Source of the DNA: Owenia fusiformis
Lineage: Eukaryota > Annelida > Polychaeta > Sabellida > Oweniidae
DNA: 60,000 bases
Direction: 5' to 3'
NCBI GenBank assembly: GCA_903813345.2
Contig: CAIIXF020000002.1
Location: 20,476,455-20,536,454, forward strand
The position numbers and the translations under genes were made by a program. Of the stretch, positions 1 through 12,700 are shown in pieces. Each line of letters begins with the position of its first letter. Position 1 is the stretch's first letter. The notes under the pieces are model-generated. The model saw only the letters and a list, made by a program, of their open reading frames with translations. It was not told the DNA's origin and searched no databases.

Positions 1-784
1 AAGGGCCCTAAAGTGCAACATCTTCATTCACTTGGCTCCAATTGGTCGCTGAATGCAGCGAAGACCCAGCATATGTGACGATCTAAGTGCAAATGATGTA
101 TTATGACGCTGCAAATGTATCTATAAGATATCATTACCTTCTTCATTGACCTCTTAAGTACTATTCTCATATAGTGCAATACCAAGTAATCATCATTGAA
201 ATGTATTATTTCATCCTTTATTGAACTCTCCTGTATTACATTAAATTAATTTCATTGCTATGGAAATTAACATGTCCTTAGAGACTCTTCACCGACCGAA
301 GTAATACTTTCTGGGGAAACGAGAAATAAAATTGTTTAGGCCAATTTTGCGGAGGATCTGATTTGAATTTAGTTCACTTACCAAATCAAATCAAGGTCAA
401 TCTGGAATTATTGTGTAGATCTTGACTTTTGCATAACAATAGATTCGAAGAAAAAATTGTCAGAATTTTCTCGCTTTGAATGACTTAAGTAAAAGTTTCC
501 ATCTTGTTGAATCCTGGAGGAAATGTGAAGCATGGTCTCATACTCCCCTATATTGTTAACACGTCTTGTACTTATCCGCTTATTTGAGAATGCGTCATTT
601 CTCATTCCCCGTGCAGTAGTTAACCATTACTTTTTCTCTCGTTAGCTCTGTGTTTATTGAGCCATGTCTGATTAAAATCTGATGACTCAGCAGTTTTAAT
701 CTTTCTGATTAGTTCAAAATGGGTATGAGGCCATAGGGTGGCATTATCTTCATTGTTGTTTGTGTGTTGTTGTCAGCAGTAGAA

Positions 785-890
785 CAGGGGTGGGCCTTTA
801 AATCAAAGTGCAGGGGTGGGCCTTTAAATCAAAAGTGCAGGGGTGGGCCTTTAAATCAAAAGTGCAGGGGTGGGCCTTTAAATCAAAGTG
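785..890. repeat. Minisatellite, ~27-bp unit x4
   Basis: Four nearly identical head-to-tail copies of a unit built around CAGGGGTGGGCCTTTAAATC, separated by AAAGTG or AAAAGTG. Intronic, no coding value seen. Confidence 0.9.
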
Positions 891-2446
891 GCACCTTTTA
901 CTCTCATTCAGAATATTGCTTTCCTAATTGTTGAACCCAGAGGATGTCTGTCATAAATATTTATCAAAATCTCTAAACAAATTTTCTGACCGACTATGTA
1001 TTGGTATATCAGGAGGACAGAAGTATTATATACACACAAACCCAAAATGATCTCAATTTTTGAATTAAGAATATTTTTCTGAGGAGGAATGGGCACAAGA
1101 TCAATTGATTGGTCCCCAGTGTGTTGTACTTTATTGCCAAGGATTGTCTTCTATGATTCACTGTGAGATAAGTAGCCATTGGAGGCCAGAGGGCAGGCTT
1201 GGGTGATCATTTCAGCCATTGTTAGGGAATGATCTTGAAAATAGATCTATCGGGATTCTGCCAATCATTTTGTTTCATTTTTTTTATTAATGATTTATTT
1301 CCATATAAAACTATACATATATTATATACATATGTCTGCGGCTTTGCAGAACTGAATTATAAGCCACAAGTAAAGAAGTTTGTAAGAGAAAGTCTGCAAG
1401 TTGCTACGAGCAAAAGAATAATTAGTGTAAAATTTTGTTTCATTGTATCAGTCAATTTACTATTATACTAATTTAGTGATTAAGTAATCCCAAAGAATTA
1501 AGTTTGCATGTCATATGTGTAGATTCATCAGTCGTTTTTACATGGAATATGACATAAAGGTAAAATTAATTAATTTCTAGTTTGCACATTTGTTTTTACG
1601 AGGCCACAATAAAGTAGCCAGTCGTCATCACAATGCGTCATCAACATTATCTTGATTGCGTTCCTTGGGGGAAAAAGCCTCTCAGCCAGGTTAATTACAC
1701 CACCTTGTTCGAAGTCACTTCTTTGAGTGTGTTTTGTGCGGTGATTAGTTTTGTTATGATATCTGGTACACTACGCCATTTGCTATGTCCTTGACCTTGT
1801 GTAAAAGTCAACATACAGACGGAGGTTTCTGCGTCAGGCTCATTTGTTTACATTTTATGTTCCCTTCACATGTGGTGACATATTGTCGAGTCTCTAACAT
1901 TTTTGTGGATGGTGTTTCGCGTTTGATGGTTGGCACTTGATGTTTGGAGTTTGGCAATTGTAGCAATTGGCCGGTGGTGACATTTTGCATTTTAATGCCC
2001 AGTTTTTACTTTTTCTATGGAAATTGAACACCTTTGTTTTATATTTTCAAACATGGTTGTGCTGAATTCAGTTCCCTTGGGATTCCATGTTAACAATTGC
2101 CATGTGATGCATTTAAGCTTAGGTGGAAGTGACCTGTATTTTCACTAATGCCTCTATGCTTTGTAAATTAACAAAGCTTGTCATGAAAATTTTACATTAT
2201 AATGAAGACAAAGTAGAAATCATTGAAAACCACATTGGTTTCAGAAATATTTACGTGTATCTTGTATTTCTGACGTTTGTGCAATTGAATGGGGCTGAAT
2301 CACGGAATATCAGAATCAGATAATATATAGCCTTTATATTAGCAATGATTGAGGACTCATTTAAAAACCAGGGTTTGATACACACAGCTGCCTCAATGAC
2401 AATGGTAATCACTTTTCACTCTGCAATGAACTTGGAAAACGAGTTG

Positions 2447-2648
2447 CAGGCCTGTAGCCAGGGGGTTTGATGGATTCTAGCGAACTTCCTTCCCCAGCCA
2501 AAAAGTTTTTTCAAAATCATGCAGTTTTTCACTATTATGAGCACTTCCTAAATGATTTTGGCCATTTTGGACCAAAATTGTCAAAAGTGAACCCCCCCTG
2601 AAAATTTTTAAAAATTGACCCCCTTGACAAAAGGTGACTACGCGCTTG
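2447..2648. mobile_element. MITE of the GGCCCGTAGCC family, copy 1
   Basis: Starts CAGGCCTGTAGCCAGG and ends with a degenerate inverted version (GACTACGCGCTTG). It is flanked by the 5-bp direct repeat AGTTG at 2442-2446 and 2649-2653. Internal GGGGTTCACTTTTG and TGGTGAAAA..GCATGATTTTGAAA-type blocks (here on the opposite orientation) are shared with copies at 34.48, 41.63 and 55.85 kb. No coding capacity: a non-autonomous element. Confidence 0.7.
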
Positions 2649-3615
2649 AGTTGCCTATTTGATGAACTGAACGGCGAACGCCATTGGTAAATTGGCGACA
2701 ATTCTGTTTTCAGCCTTTGTCATGCATGAACCCTGTTAGCTCTGTTAGAAACATGTAACTTGACAATTGTGACTTGTAGCTACAAAAATCAGCATTGAAA
2801 TATTTGAATATTGTCAAGGATTTTAATTAAGTATCTTTTCTTCGATCTGTATTTTCTGAGGAAATGTGTCAGGCATCTTTGTCGAAAAATCTCAGCAATT
2901 AATACATCTTGGGTCCAATTAATACGTGAAATCGAGAAAATTGCAATGATGTAGACTGTAATATTCATTGTTAGCTTCGTTGTGAAATATTTATGTTTGC
3001 CTTAAAATACTTCTGACAAGAAGTTCTCCCATTGTCACTAATTGGCAGATGAGTGTCAAAATTGATCACCTCTTTTGCTGATTAACAATTAGATTGAACT
3101 CTACATGCATACAAATTTATTGCATCCTTAAGATCATGTCGCTCTCATTGCTTTTTTGCCAAAATTGATACTGAATGTGCCATTTTGTTGCATATACATG
3201 TACTTCAGAAAGTAATAATTAAGACACGTTAAGGCAGTTTCTTATTTAAATGTACATTGTATTTTGTTAGCTTAAATGGCATGAAAAATGGCCCTTGAAA
3301 ATAGTTCCATCTTTTGTTGTTGAAAGTCATCCGATTTTTTGGAGTTCTAAGATTCATTTCAATTATGATTTTCAAGAAAAGTAACATGTGATAACTGTTT
3401 AGTAGGAATAAAATTATTTAGTATTTTTAGGAATACAATTACATGTAATTTAATATAGGTTTAAGTACATGTATATCGTAAAAAAGTGTATATACATAAA
3501 CTGAATAACATTTATAGGATCTCCTGTAATTAACCATTATCATCTTCTTTGAGGATTTTAACATAAGAGATCTGAGAGAAAAATTAATAATAGAAATATT
3601 ATTTTCTTATTTCAG

Positions 3616-3700
3616 GCGTCTGAGTAAGGAGAATGTGAAACCCCTTGGTCGACAGATTGGTAAACTTTGCCATGGCAACCCAGGAATACTCTTTGAATAT
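3616..3700 (+). CDS. THOC2: THOC2 exon w1
   Basis: Encodes [20 protein letters not shown]...LFEY, a clear THOC2 segment. The acceptor is TTTCAG just before the exon and the donor is GTGAGT at 3701. One base completes the codon of the preceding exon, which lies outside the window; the exon ends in phase 0. Confidence 0.93.
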
Positions 3701-6700
3701 GTGAGTAGAATTCTGTTTGAAAATTGAATACAATGTATATGGAAAAAATAAAAATATTTGTTGTATGTATTTATTATGTGAGACATCTTTCTAAGAATGA
3801 ATATGAAATCTGCTACTCGCCACAGCTATACATAATAAAAAAGAGGCTTTGATATGTTGATTTAAAAAATCCTATTAAAATATTTCTTTAATGACATTTT
3901 AGTAGATTTGCTTATTTATCCATTAAAGAGAGAATCAGATCTTGTGAGCAGGCCAACAAAAAATTGTTTCAATTTTAGAATACTTCTGGTTCATGTCATT
4001 CCTTGTCATGTCTATTTTCTAAAAGTCCCCAAAGTGAACACTTTATTTCAGGAAAACTCAAGATTTTTACAATAATGAATTATTTTTTTATAAGAATGGT
4101 TACCATTCTTATTATTTTGGAGAATTTAAACATTTTTCACCCATTTTTGCACTTTGAATCAATAATAACTTTACCAATTTAAAACCTATTTTGAATCTTT
4201 TTTTGAGATATTGTATTTGAGATTGCAACGAATAGATTGGTAGGTCAATTGTACATGTTGCTTGTAATTTTGTCACCCCTATAGATCTGATTCTGCCTTT
4301 AAGAACTTTTTCTATTGGATGACATATTGGAATTCTGACCACAACTTTCAAGTAAAAGTACTTTGACATTCACAGTTATTTTCTCGTTTTCAATTCTCAT
4401 TGATTTTCTGCAAAAGCTTGGTCTAAATCCCTATTTACAAAATTTACAAAAAAATGTGTGTAAAAATCTTAAAAGTTGATTTAATCTATAAGGATCACAA
4501 TTCTAAGGTTTGATCAGAATCAGCCTGTCAATTAGACCAACTGATGACATACCAATGAAGTTTTACATAAACTCAATTTGAAATATTTGATGAATTGATA
4601 ATCAAAATAACATTTGTCAGTTTCTCCATACTAAGGTATAATGTGCTAGCCCAACCCAAACTCCTACTGCCACCTATTTATTCATTTATGTATAAAAAGT
4701 CCTATATTGTCTTTACCAAATTTACATATTGTTTGTAGGTGTTGTCTACGATTCAGCGCTATGACAACTTTATTGGACCAGTGGTAGATTCCCTCAAGTA
4801 TCTCACTTCACTCTCATACGACATATTGGCCTGTATCCTTTTACAAACATAGAAATTAATTTCAGGATTTAATTTTGACTTATTAAATGATCTATGAGAT
4901 CAAATGTATTACAGATGTATGCAGATTACAGGTGTATTGCAAATGTATTATACATGTGTACAGAGGTATTACAGATGTACACATATGTTTTATTGTTGGA
5001 GTGTATAAAAATGTAGATTTATATCCAAGCGCAAATTCATCTTTATGGTTAAATCATGGGTTTTCAACTTTCTCTTGAAAGCCAATGATTTAATGAACTT
5101 GAGTTAGTTATTGTATATTTATAGTAGTTAATGTTCAAAGTTGAGGCATTTTCCTTGATTCTGGTGCCAGATTGCATCATAGAGGCTCTTGCCAATCCAT
5201 CGCAGGAAAGAATGAAGGTGGATGACACAAACATATCACTATGGTTACAGAGTAAGTCACAGGGGGAAATTACCCAGAATTCAAAGATGAATTCAGAGAT
5301 CTATGTTCGTCTTTACATTCTTTGAATTCTGGGTTATTCTCACTTTTTCGCCACAATTCAAAAGTCCAACATTTCTTTTACACAATGTGTGCTTTTAATT
5401 GTGATATTTCTAAAGGCATGCTTTTTGGAATAAAGTCTCAACGAGTGTTTATGATACCCTGGTTTTCTTTAAAGAACTGGTAAAATATATAAGACTGCTC
5501 ATGATTTTAGTTTACTATAAATGTATACCTAGAACTACATTATAGACATTCTATTTAGTACAGTATAAACTTAATAATGCATGTACATGTAAGATTGACA
5601 GTGTAAAGCCTGTGGGTAGCATATAAAAAATTAACAGAAATCAAAGTTAGAATAAGATAAAACTCTATTTTACAATTCTTTGTATTGTGTTTCCATAGGA
5701 TACAATAAATAGACATGAAACATTTGTACAATATGAGTATTGTAATATATTTTTCCGGGACAGTATAATGATTAAGAGTTGGTTCAAATTAGTTCCATTA
5801 ATTTCTATTAAGATCTATGAGATCAAATGTATTACAGATGTATGCAGATTACAGGTGTATTGCAAATGTATTATACATGTGTACAGAGGTATTACAGATG
5901 TACACATATGTTTTATTGTTGGAGTGTATAAAAATGTAGATTTATATCCAAGCGCAAATTCATCTTTATGGTTAAATCATGGGTTTTCAACTTTCTCTTG
6001 AAAGCCAATGATTTAATGAACTTGAGTTAGTTATTGTATATTTATAGTAGTTAATGTTCAAAGTTGAGGCATTTTCCTTGATTCTGGTGCCAGATTGCAT
6101 CATAGAGGCTCTTGCCAATCCATCGCAGGAAAGAATGAAGGTGGATGACACAAACATATCACTATGGTTACAGAGTAAGTCACAGGGGGAAATTACCCAG
6201 AATTCAAAGATGAATTCAGAGATCTATGTTCGTCTTTACATTCTTTGAATTCTGGGTTATTCTCACTTTTTCGCCACAATTCAAAAGTCCAACATTTCTT
6301 TTACACAATGTGTGCTTTTAATTGTGATATTTCTAAAGGCATGCTTTTTGGAATAAAGTCTCAACGAGTGTTTATGATACCCTGGTTTTCTTTAAAGAAC
6401 TGGTAAAATATATAAGACTGCTCATGATTTTAGTTTACTATAAATGTATACCTAGAACTACATTATAGACATTCTATTTAGTACAGTATAAACTTAATAA
6501 TGCATGTACATGTAAGATTGACAGTGTAAAGCCTGTGGGTAGCATATAAAAAATTAACAGAAATCAAAGTTAGAATAAGATAAAACTCTATTTTACAATT
6601 CTTTGTATTGTGTTTCCATAGGATACAATAAATAGACATGAAACATTTGTACAATATGAGTATTGTAATATATTTTTCCGGGACAGTATAATGATTAAGA

Positions 6701-9700
6701 GTTGGTTCAAATTAGTTCCATTAATTAATTGATTCTATAGTATTATAGCACTTGCGTTACTATATAACTTCTAGCAACTGTGTAAAAAACTGGAATGAGT
6801 GTCCAACACCTAAGATTAACTGAGTAGATATGACACACATAACAGAACAATTAGTACAAACATTAAAAAGCACATTTTTTGAAAGTTTTAAGTCAAAGGA
6901 ATGAACAAGTGAAATATAAAGTTTAAACTTAACAAAATGATTGCATATATACATGTACTGTACAATGAGTGATGAAGGGACCTGTTAAAATGAGAACTCG
7001 TAACAATACATGGGGATTGATCAATATGAAATGAATGAAATATGTAGATGACTATGTCATGTACATATGGTCCTTAAAAATGTCCATAACAGTCCACCCA
7101 TATCAAAATGCTTTCCCATCTGAGAAGTGAGTTGTGCGCTGAAGCAGACATAATTTCATAATATGTTCCAATATGTTCCGCTTTATCTTCTACCCTGTCC
7201 AAATCCTTCCAAAAGACCAACAGCCTCTCGATTTCTACCAAGAAGCCCGAGAAGTTCATCAAGTTCAGCATTGGCTGCAAGTAAAGAACAATAGTATATG
7301 ATAGACAAATATTTTTGTTTCGTTAAGGTTTTTAACAAGGTAAAGCAGAGAGGTACATTTATTCAGGCTTATATAACATTTGCACAGTTTCCCTGATTTG
7401 AATACTGGTCAGTTAATTTCTCACAATTTCTAAAGGTCCTGGGTTTAGATTTTCATATTTCAATGACTATTATTCAGATATTTTATTTATGAAAATACTT
7501 CCCAGTACAGTAATGTGTCACTTAAATTATCAATTTGAATCAATCAACATACTCATGCAATTACTCACAAATAAATTATTTGGTGAATTTGAAAAAAAAC
7601 ACCCCTTACAGTTACTTAAGATATTCACTTAGAATCATTAATTGACTTACTCATGCAATTGTTCACAAATGTGTTGAGAACAAATCCTTTACAACAGACA
7701 ATTTTTCTATCTGGACATCCATTAACCCATTCAGTTGCGGGAACCTCCCTAGTATCAGTCACCGACTGGTACTGGACCTCCATACTACAAAGTTGAATTA
7801 TTTTTTATTCACTATTATTCTATGATGTTTAAAAATTATAGGATATCCTGATTTTGAGACTGATCAGTTTTATGAGGACAGTGATATTGATATATGCACG
7901 GGTATACTCTGATGTATAATATCATTGAAAAATAAATTTCACAAAAAATCAAGCGGTTAGCATATCGTCACAATATCCTCCCCATATTGGTTTTCCGGAG
8001 TATATCATGGCAATATTCCCTCGTTATTCATTTTGCCAATACTGTAGATGTCAAATTAATTTTTTAATGTTGCTATGCATTTACTACCATTTAGTACGAT
8101 AAGTGTAGGATAATAATTAAGATACACATTGTGAAAGAATTGAGAGAGAAAGCTCAATATTTCAATATGTTTTGGTTTTGGTTTTATCACTTTCACCATC
8201 ATGCTTGCAGTTTTAGACACTTATGATGTATATGTGGCATCCCTTGTGCAGCGCTTCCATCCTCCAAAGCCACATTTTCCTGATGTCCGACGGGTTTTGG
8301 TTACTTGAACTACTTTTCTCTCAGCTCTCGTGTGGTACTCTTTATTGTAAACAGGGTCCTCCTTGCAGCACCAGTGACTACAATGGAATGAAATACATCT
8401 GGAACAACTCATACAATGATATATTGACCCACACACAATGCTTTTGATTTCCCAAAACTTGTATAATGCAAAAAATTCTAATATGAAACACTTTTGATTG
8501 ATTATGATAAAGCTTTATTATGGTGACATCTTAAAATTATAAAGATTTCCCTTCAGGTGGCCATTTTTGAATTTTCTAAGATAAATCTTAAATACATTTT
8601 TGATATGTTAATTATTTACATAATGAACTAAAAAATTGATCACTTAAATTGTGGAGGGCCAGGGCTATTTATTTCAGTACTTATTTTACTCAGATCAATA
8701 CTAAAGATTGTAGTTTTTAGTTTTTTAGTGACTAATACATTGAAATTACATAAGATATGCTTACTTATCATTGTAATGACATCAGAGAGTCAATAAAAGA
8801 TATGTATATTATTGACGCGAATGACACAAGATGACACATTGGATAATTAATCCTAATTATCCCAACGAACGAAGTTCGGTAGGGATATAGTGAAGCCGTC
8901 CGTCAGTCCGTCAGTCCGTCAGTCCGTCAGTCAGTCAGTCCGTCCGTCCGGAAGATAACTCAAATATTAGTTGACGGATTTTCTTCATATTTGGTGGAAA
9001 GATGTATATTGGTAAATAGTTTTACGCAAAAAAAAAAGTAATTAATATTATTGTTTGAAATTTTGGTAGTATATTTGCAACATCTATTTGTTTCACATAT
9101 ATTCCGTGTTTTTCAGGAAAACAGAAATTTTCGCTAATTTTTAGATCTTTCTGAGCTTTATTATACTCAAATGAAAGGCAATTAAGAGTAGATTGCAAAT
9201 ATTGTATCTTTTTTCTGATTCGAGCCTCGTAAAATTCAAAATGGCCATCTAATGTACGATTTCGCAATAATTTTTCGATCCCTTCAAAGTATGGCTATAT
9301 TATACTCAAATTGAAGGAATTTAGGAGTAGATCACAATTATAGTATTATTTTTCAGATTTGTACCTCAGAAAATTCAAAATGGCTGCTTTGCAAGAATTT
9401 GCAATTCTAAAATCTAAATTTTTCAATTTTAACCAAAGTAATGAGTATAATCGATTGGAATTCGGTAATTTATATTTTGTTCGTTGGGATTTGCCACTCC
9501 GCGGAGTTGCCGTTATCTAGTTACAGTTGTATATTCATTTAGAGATATAATTTATACTGTAGTCAATGATATGTCATGATTTTCCAAGAGATTTCAGAAG
9601 GTTTGAATTAGCTGTATTCTGAAATTGTGGTAGATTCTCGGTCTCATGTCCTATACTGCAAATGACAGGGTTGTGTTGTGTTGTTTTGGAATCTCTAATT

Positions 9701-12700
9701 CAATCCAAGGTTTCTTTATATCATTTCTTAGACACTTTAAAACAAAATATGAATGAAACTAAATGAAATTTTCTGCAATATGAATGAAGAAAAAACATTT
9801 GAATATACTATTTCTGAAAAAGGTCAGGTTGACTAAATTGTAATCGTTTTGAAAATATCAAATGTTTTCGATAACACTGAAATATCATTTGATGAGAGAA
9901 TGAAATTAAATGTAAAATAAATATATATATACTATGTATCAGAATATGGCTCTGTCACAAAATGATTAAAATTGTTATGTCAATTAATTTTACTTTTTCT
10001 CTAAAAACGTTAGAAAATGGGATCTGACTCTTTATACTCTTTATTTCACTTTAAATTTGAGAATGAATAAAAGATAAGTACAAAAAATACTTACGTGTTA
10101 TCTCCTCGTGTACCACCAGCCCGCTTCATTCTTTTTAATCCTGTGGTGACAATGTATTTTGTATACTGGCTCATTTGTGTTTTGTTAACAAAGTATTCAA
10201 CAGCTTCAAGGTTTTTCTTAGCCTCCTCGTCAGTGTATTTAACAACTTTTGAGCTAGGAATGTCCTTTGCAAAACCTACTGCAATGCAGCAGACCAGGCA
10301 CAATGTTAAAGCTATGTTCATGGTAGTCATGGTTCCCTTCGAGTTCTGACAGTGGTGTGAGGTTTTCTTCCACTGACTCCACTTTTATACCTTGCTTATC
10401 TCACTCTTCCACATTTCTCAAAACTGGTGCCTTATCTTCTGTAATATGAGACCTTTCACTCTTTATCAACCATACTTTGGACTGGAGTCTCAAACAAAGG
10501 AGTTGGGTAAACAAGGCCATTTTAAGTCCCACCTGATTTTCAAGTTTTCTCTTTATTTTATTAATCTATGTGATATATGTGTTTCAAAAATATATGGAAA
10601 TTTAGGTCAAGGTCATATTCCCCAGGTCAAGGTCAAATTGAAAAAAATCATTATTTTCTACCAAAATATACCTTTTTGGTTAAAATATCACAAATATCTG
10701 TAGGAATTTAGTCTCATAGAGGTTGGAATTACAATATATAGTAAATTGGCAATTTGCCAATAATGAGATATTTATATTAATATATTCCGCCCTTCCCACG
10801 CAACACTGAAAGAGAACAAAAGTACCTAAAATAATGAAAATACTTTATTATTTTTAATTCATTTTAATTCAGAATGTACATTTTTCGTTTTGTTTTAAAG
10901 CTTGTTAATAAAGGTTCAAAATGTTATATGATGAATCAAACTGTATCATTTTATGTCACCATCATTGGTTGATGACAAATCGAACTTGAAAATAATAAGT
11001 AAGTTTCAGAAAAATGTATTATAGAATAAAAAGGTTATTAATGGTCGTGATGGAATATGAATTTTTACCTTGAAAAAACATGATATTGGCTTCCGAAAAT
11101 ATCAAATTGACACTCTGGCTGTCGCCCTCTGTCAATACGATATTTTCCTCTGCCAATATCATATTTTCCCTCAGGATAAAATTCATATTCCATCCCTCCC
11201 ATTATATAACCTCTATGTATTCAATAGCAATATCACCCAATGAGAAATTCAATATCGCCCAAAAATGACCCAGATAATGGCCAAGTATGAAAGCAATTTC
11301 ACCCTAAATATAAGTCAAGTAATGTCCTAATATCATAGCAACATCAACCAATTGTCAATCAAATGTCACTCTATATCAATCCAAAATAACCCAAGTATTG
11401 GCCTCATATTATTTAAGTAACAATCCAATATCAACCCTCTTATTTACCAAATATCACCCAATTATTCTGATTGTAATAATATCCCACTGTAAATCCAATA
11501 TCAGCCAAATATGAGCCAAATAATGGACCCAATATGATAGCGATATCACCCCAATATCAATCCAATATCACCCAAATATTGGCCCAATGTGATAGCAATA
11601 TCACCCAAATATCAAGCAAATATTGGCCCAATATGATAGCAATATCACCCCAATATCAATCCAATATCATCCAAATATTAGCCCAATATTATAGCAATAT
11701 CACCCAAATATAAGCCCAATTCGATAGCAATTTCTGACAAATATCAATCCAATATTAACTTTATATCTGCCCAATTACCAACATATTGCCATTACATAAG
11801 CAATATCAAAAAATATAAGTTCTGATATCAACCTAATATCACAACAATCTCCTCCCAAATCAAGCTTATATTACCTCAATATCACTTCTATTATTAGTTG
11901 CAATAGTCAGTATTCTTTCTTTTACCCTATATTGTTGTAATCATGAGATAATTTACAAAGATATATAAATTTAGGGGTAATTAAAAATTATGAATTACTC
12001 TTACCGTTTAGTTTTGAATGCTATTTTGAATGGCGACACAGTAGGGTCATCCTTCAGTGGTGAGTTGCCATTATGGTTGGTTCGTTTTGAATCTAGACGA
12101 CAGTTATTGCATATAATCTGTCCAACTTTGGCATTCTTGACTTGTGAAGCTAAATCTTCTGTAACCTTTCTCCGTTTTCTAGGAGAATTTACCTGCTTCC
12201 TACATATGCAGCATGAATAGCATTTGGCCATTTTGAATAATCAACAAAAATGGCAGGCAAAATTTTCTATAAAGTTCTAAAATTCACATCGAGCATAATA
12301 AGTCTCCATCAAAATTATTCTTTGTATGCAACAATATAACATTTATGTAACTAAAGAAGCACTTATTAGAGTGGAGACTTGTTATGCTCTATGTGAAAAC
12401 ACTCAAAGGATTAATACCTCTAGTGAATAAAAATGTCGCCCAGACTCAGCATGAAATGTCCTTTCAAAGCTTTACTTACCTCTAAACTGTACATATTGTT
12501 TAAATCAATTGTATGTATGGATCAAATAAATATATATTTACATAATCCTGGACAGATAAATCAAAAACATTCATTCATAGCTGAGTAAATTGGAATTCAT
12601 CAAGAGGGTTGCAAAATATGTGAATTTTTTTCCTTCTGGCCCCCACCCTCTTTGAAGGTCTCCAGACACCGTAACAATTTTTTCTAAATTTTTTTAAAAA

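Larger units (their letters stand above)
1..3615. other. THOC2 intron or upstream sequence, no gene seen
   Basis: AT-rich non-coding sequence before the first THOC2 exon in the window. Because the first exon already encodes mid-protein residues of THOC2, this stretch is most simply the 3' part of a large THOC2 intron. Apart from the minisatellite at 785-890 and the small transposon at 2447-2648 I see nothing; open frames here are short and lack splice sites or recognisable motifs. Confidence 0.6.
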
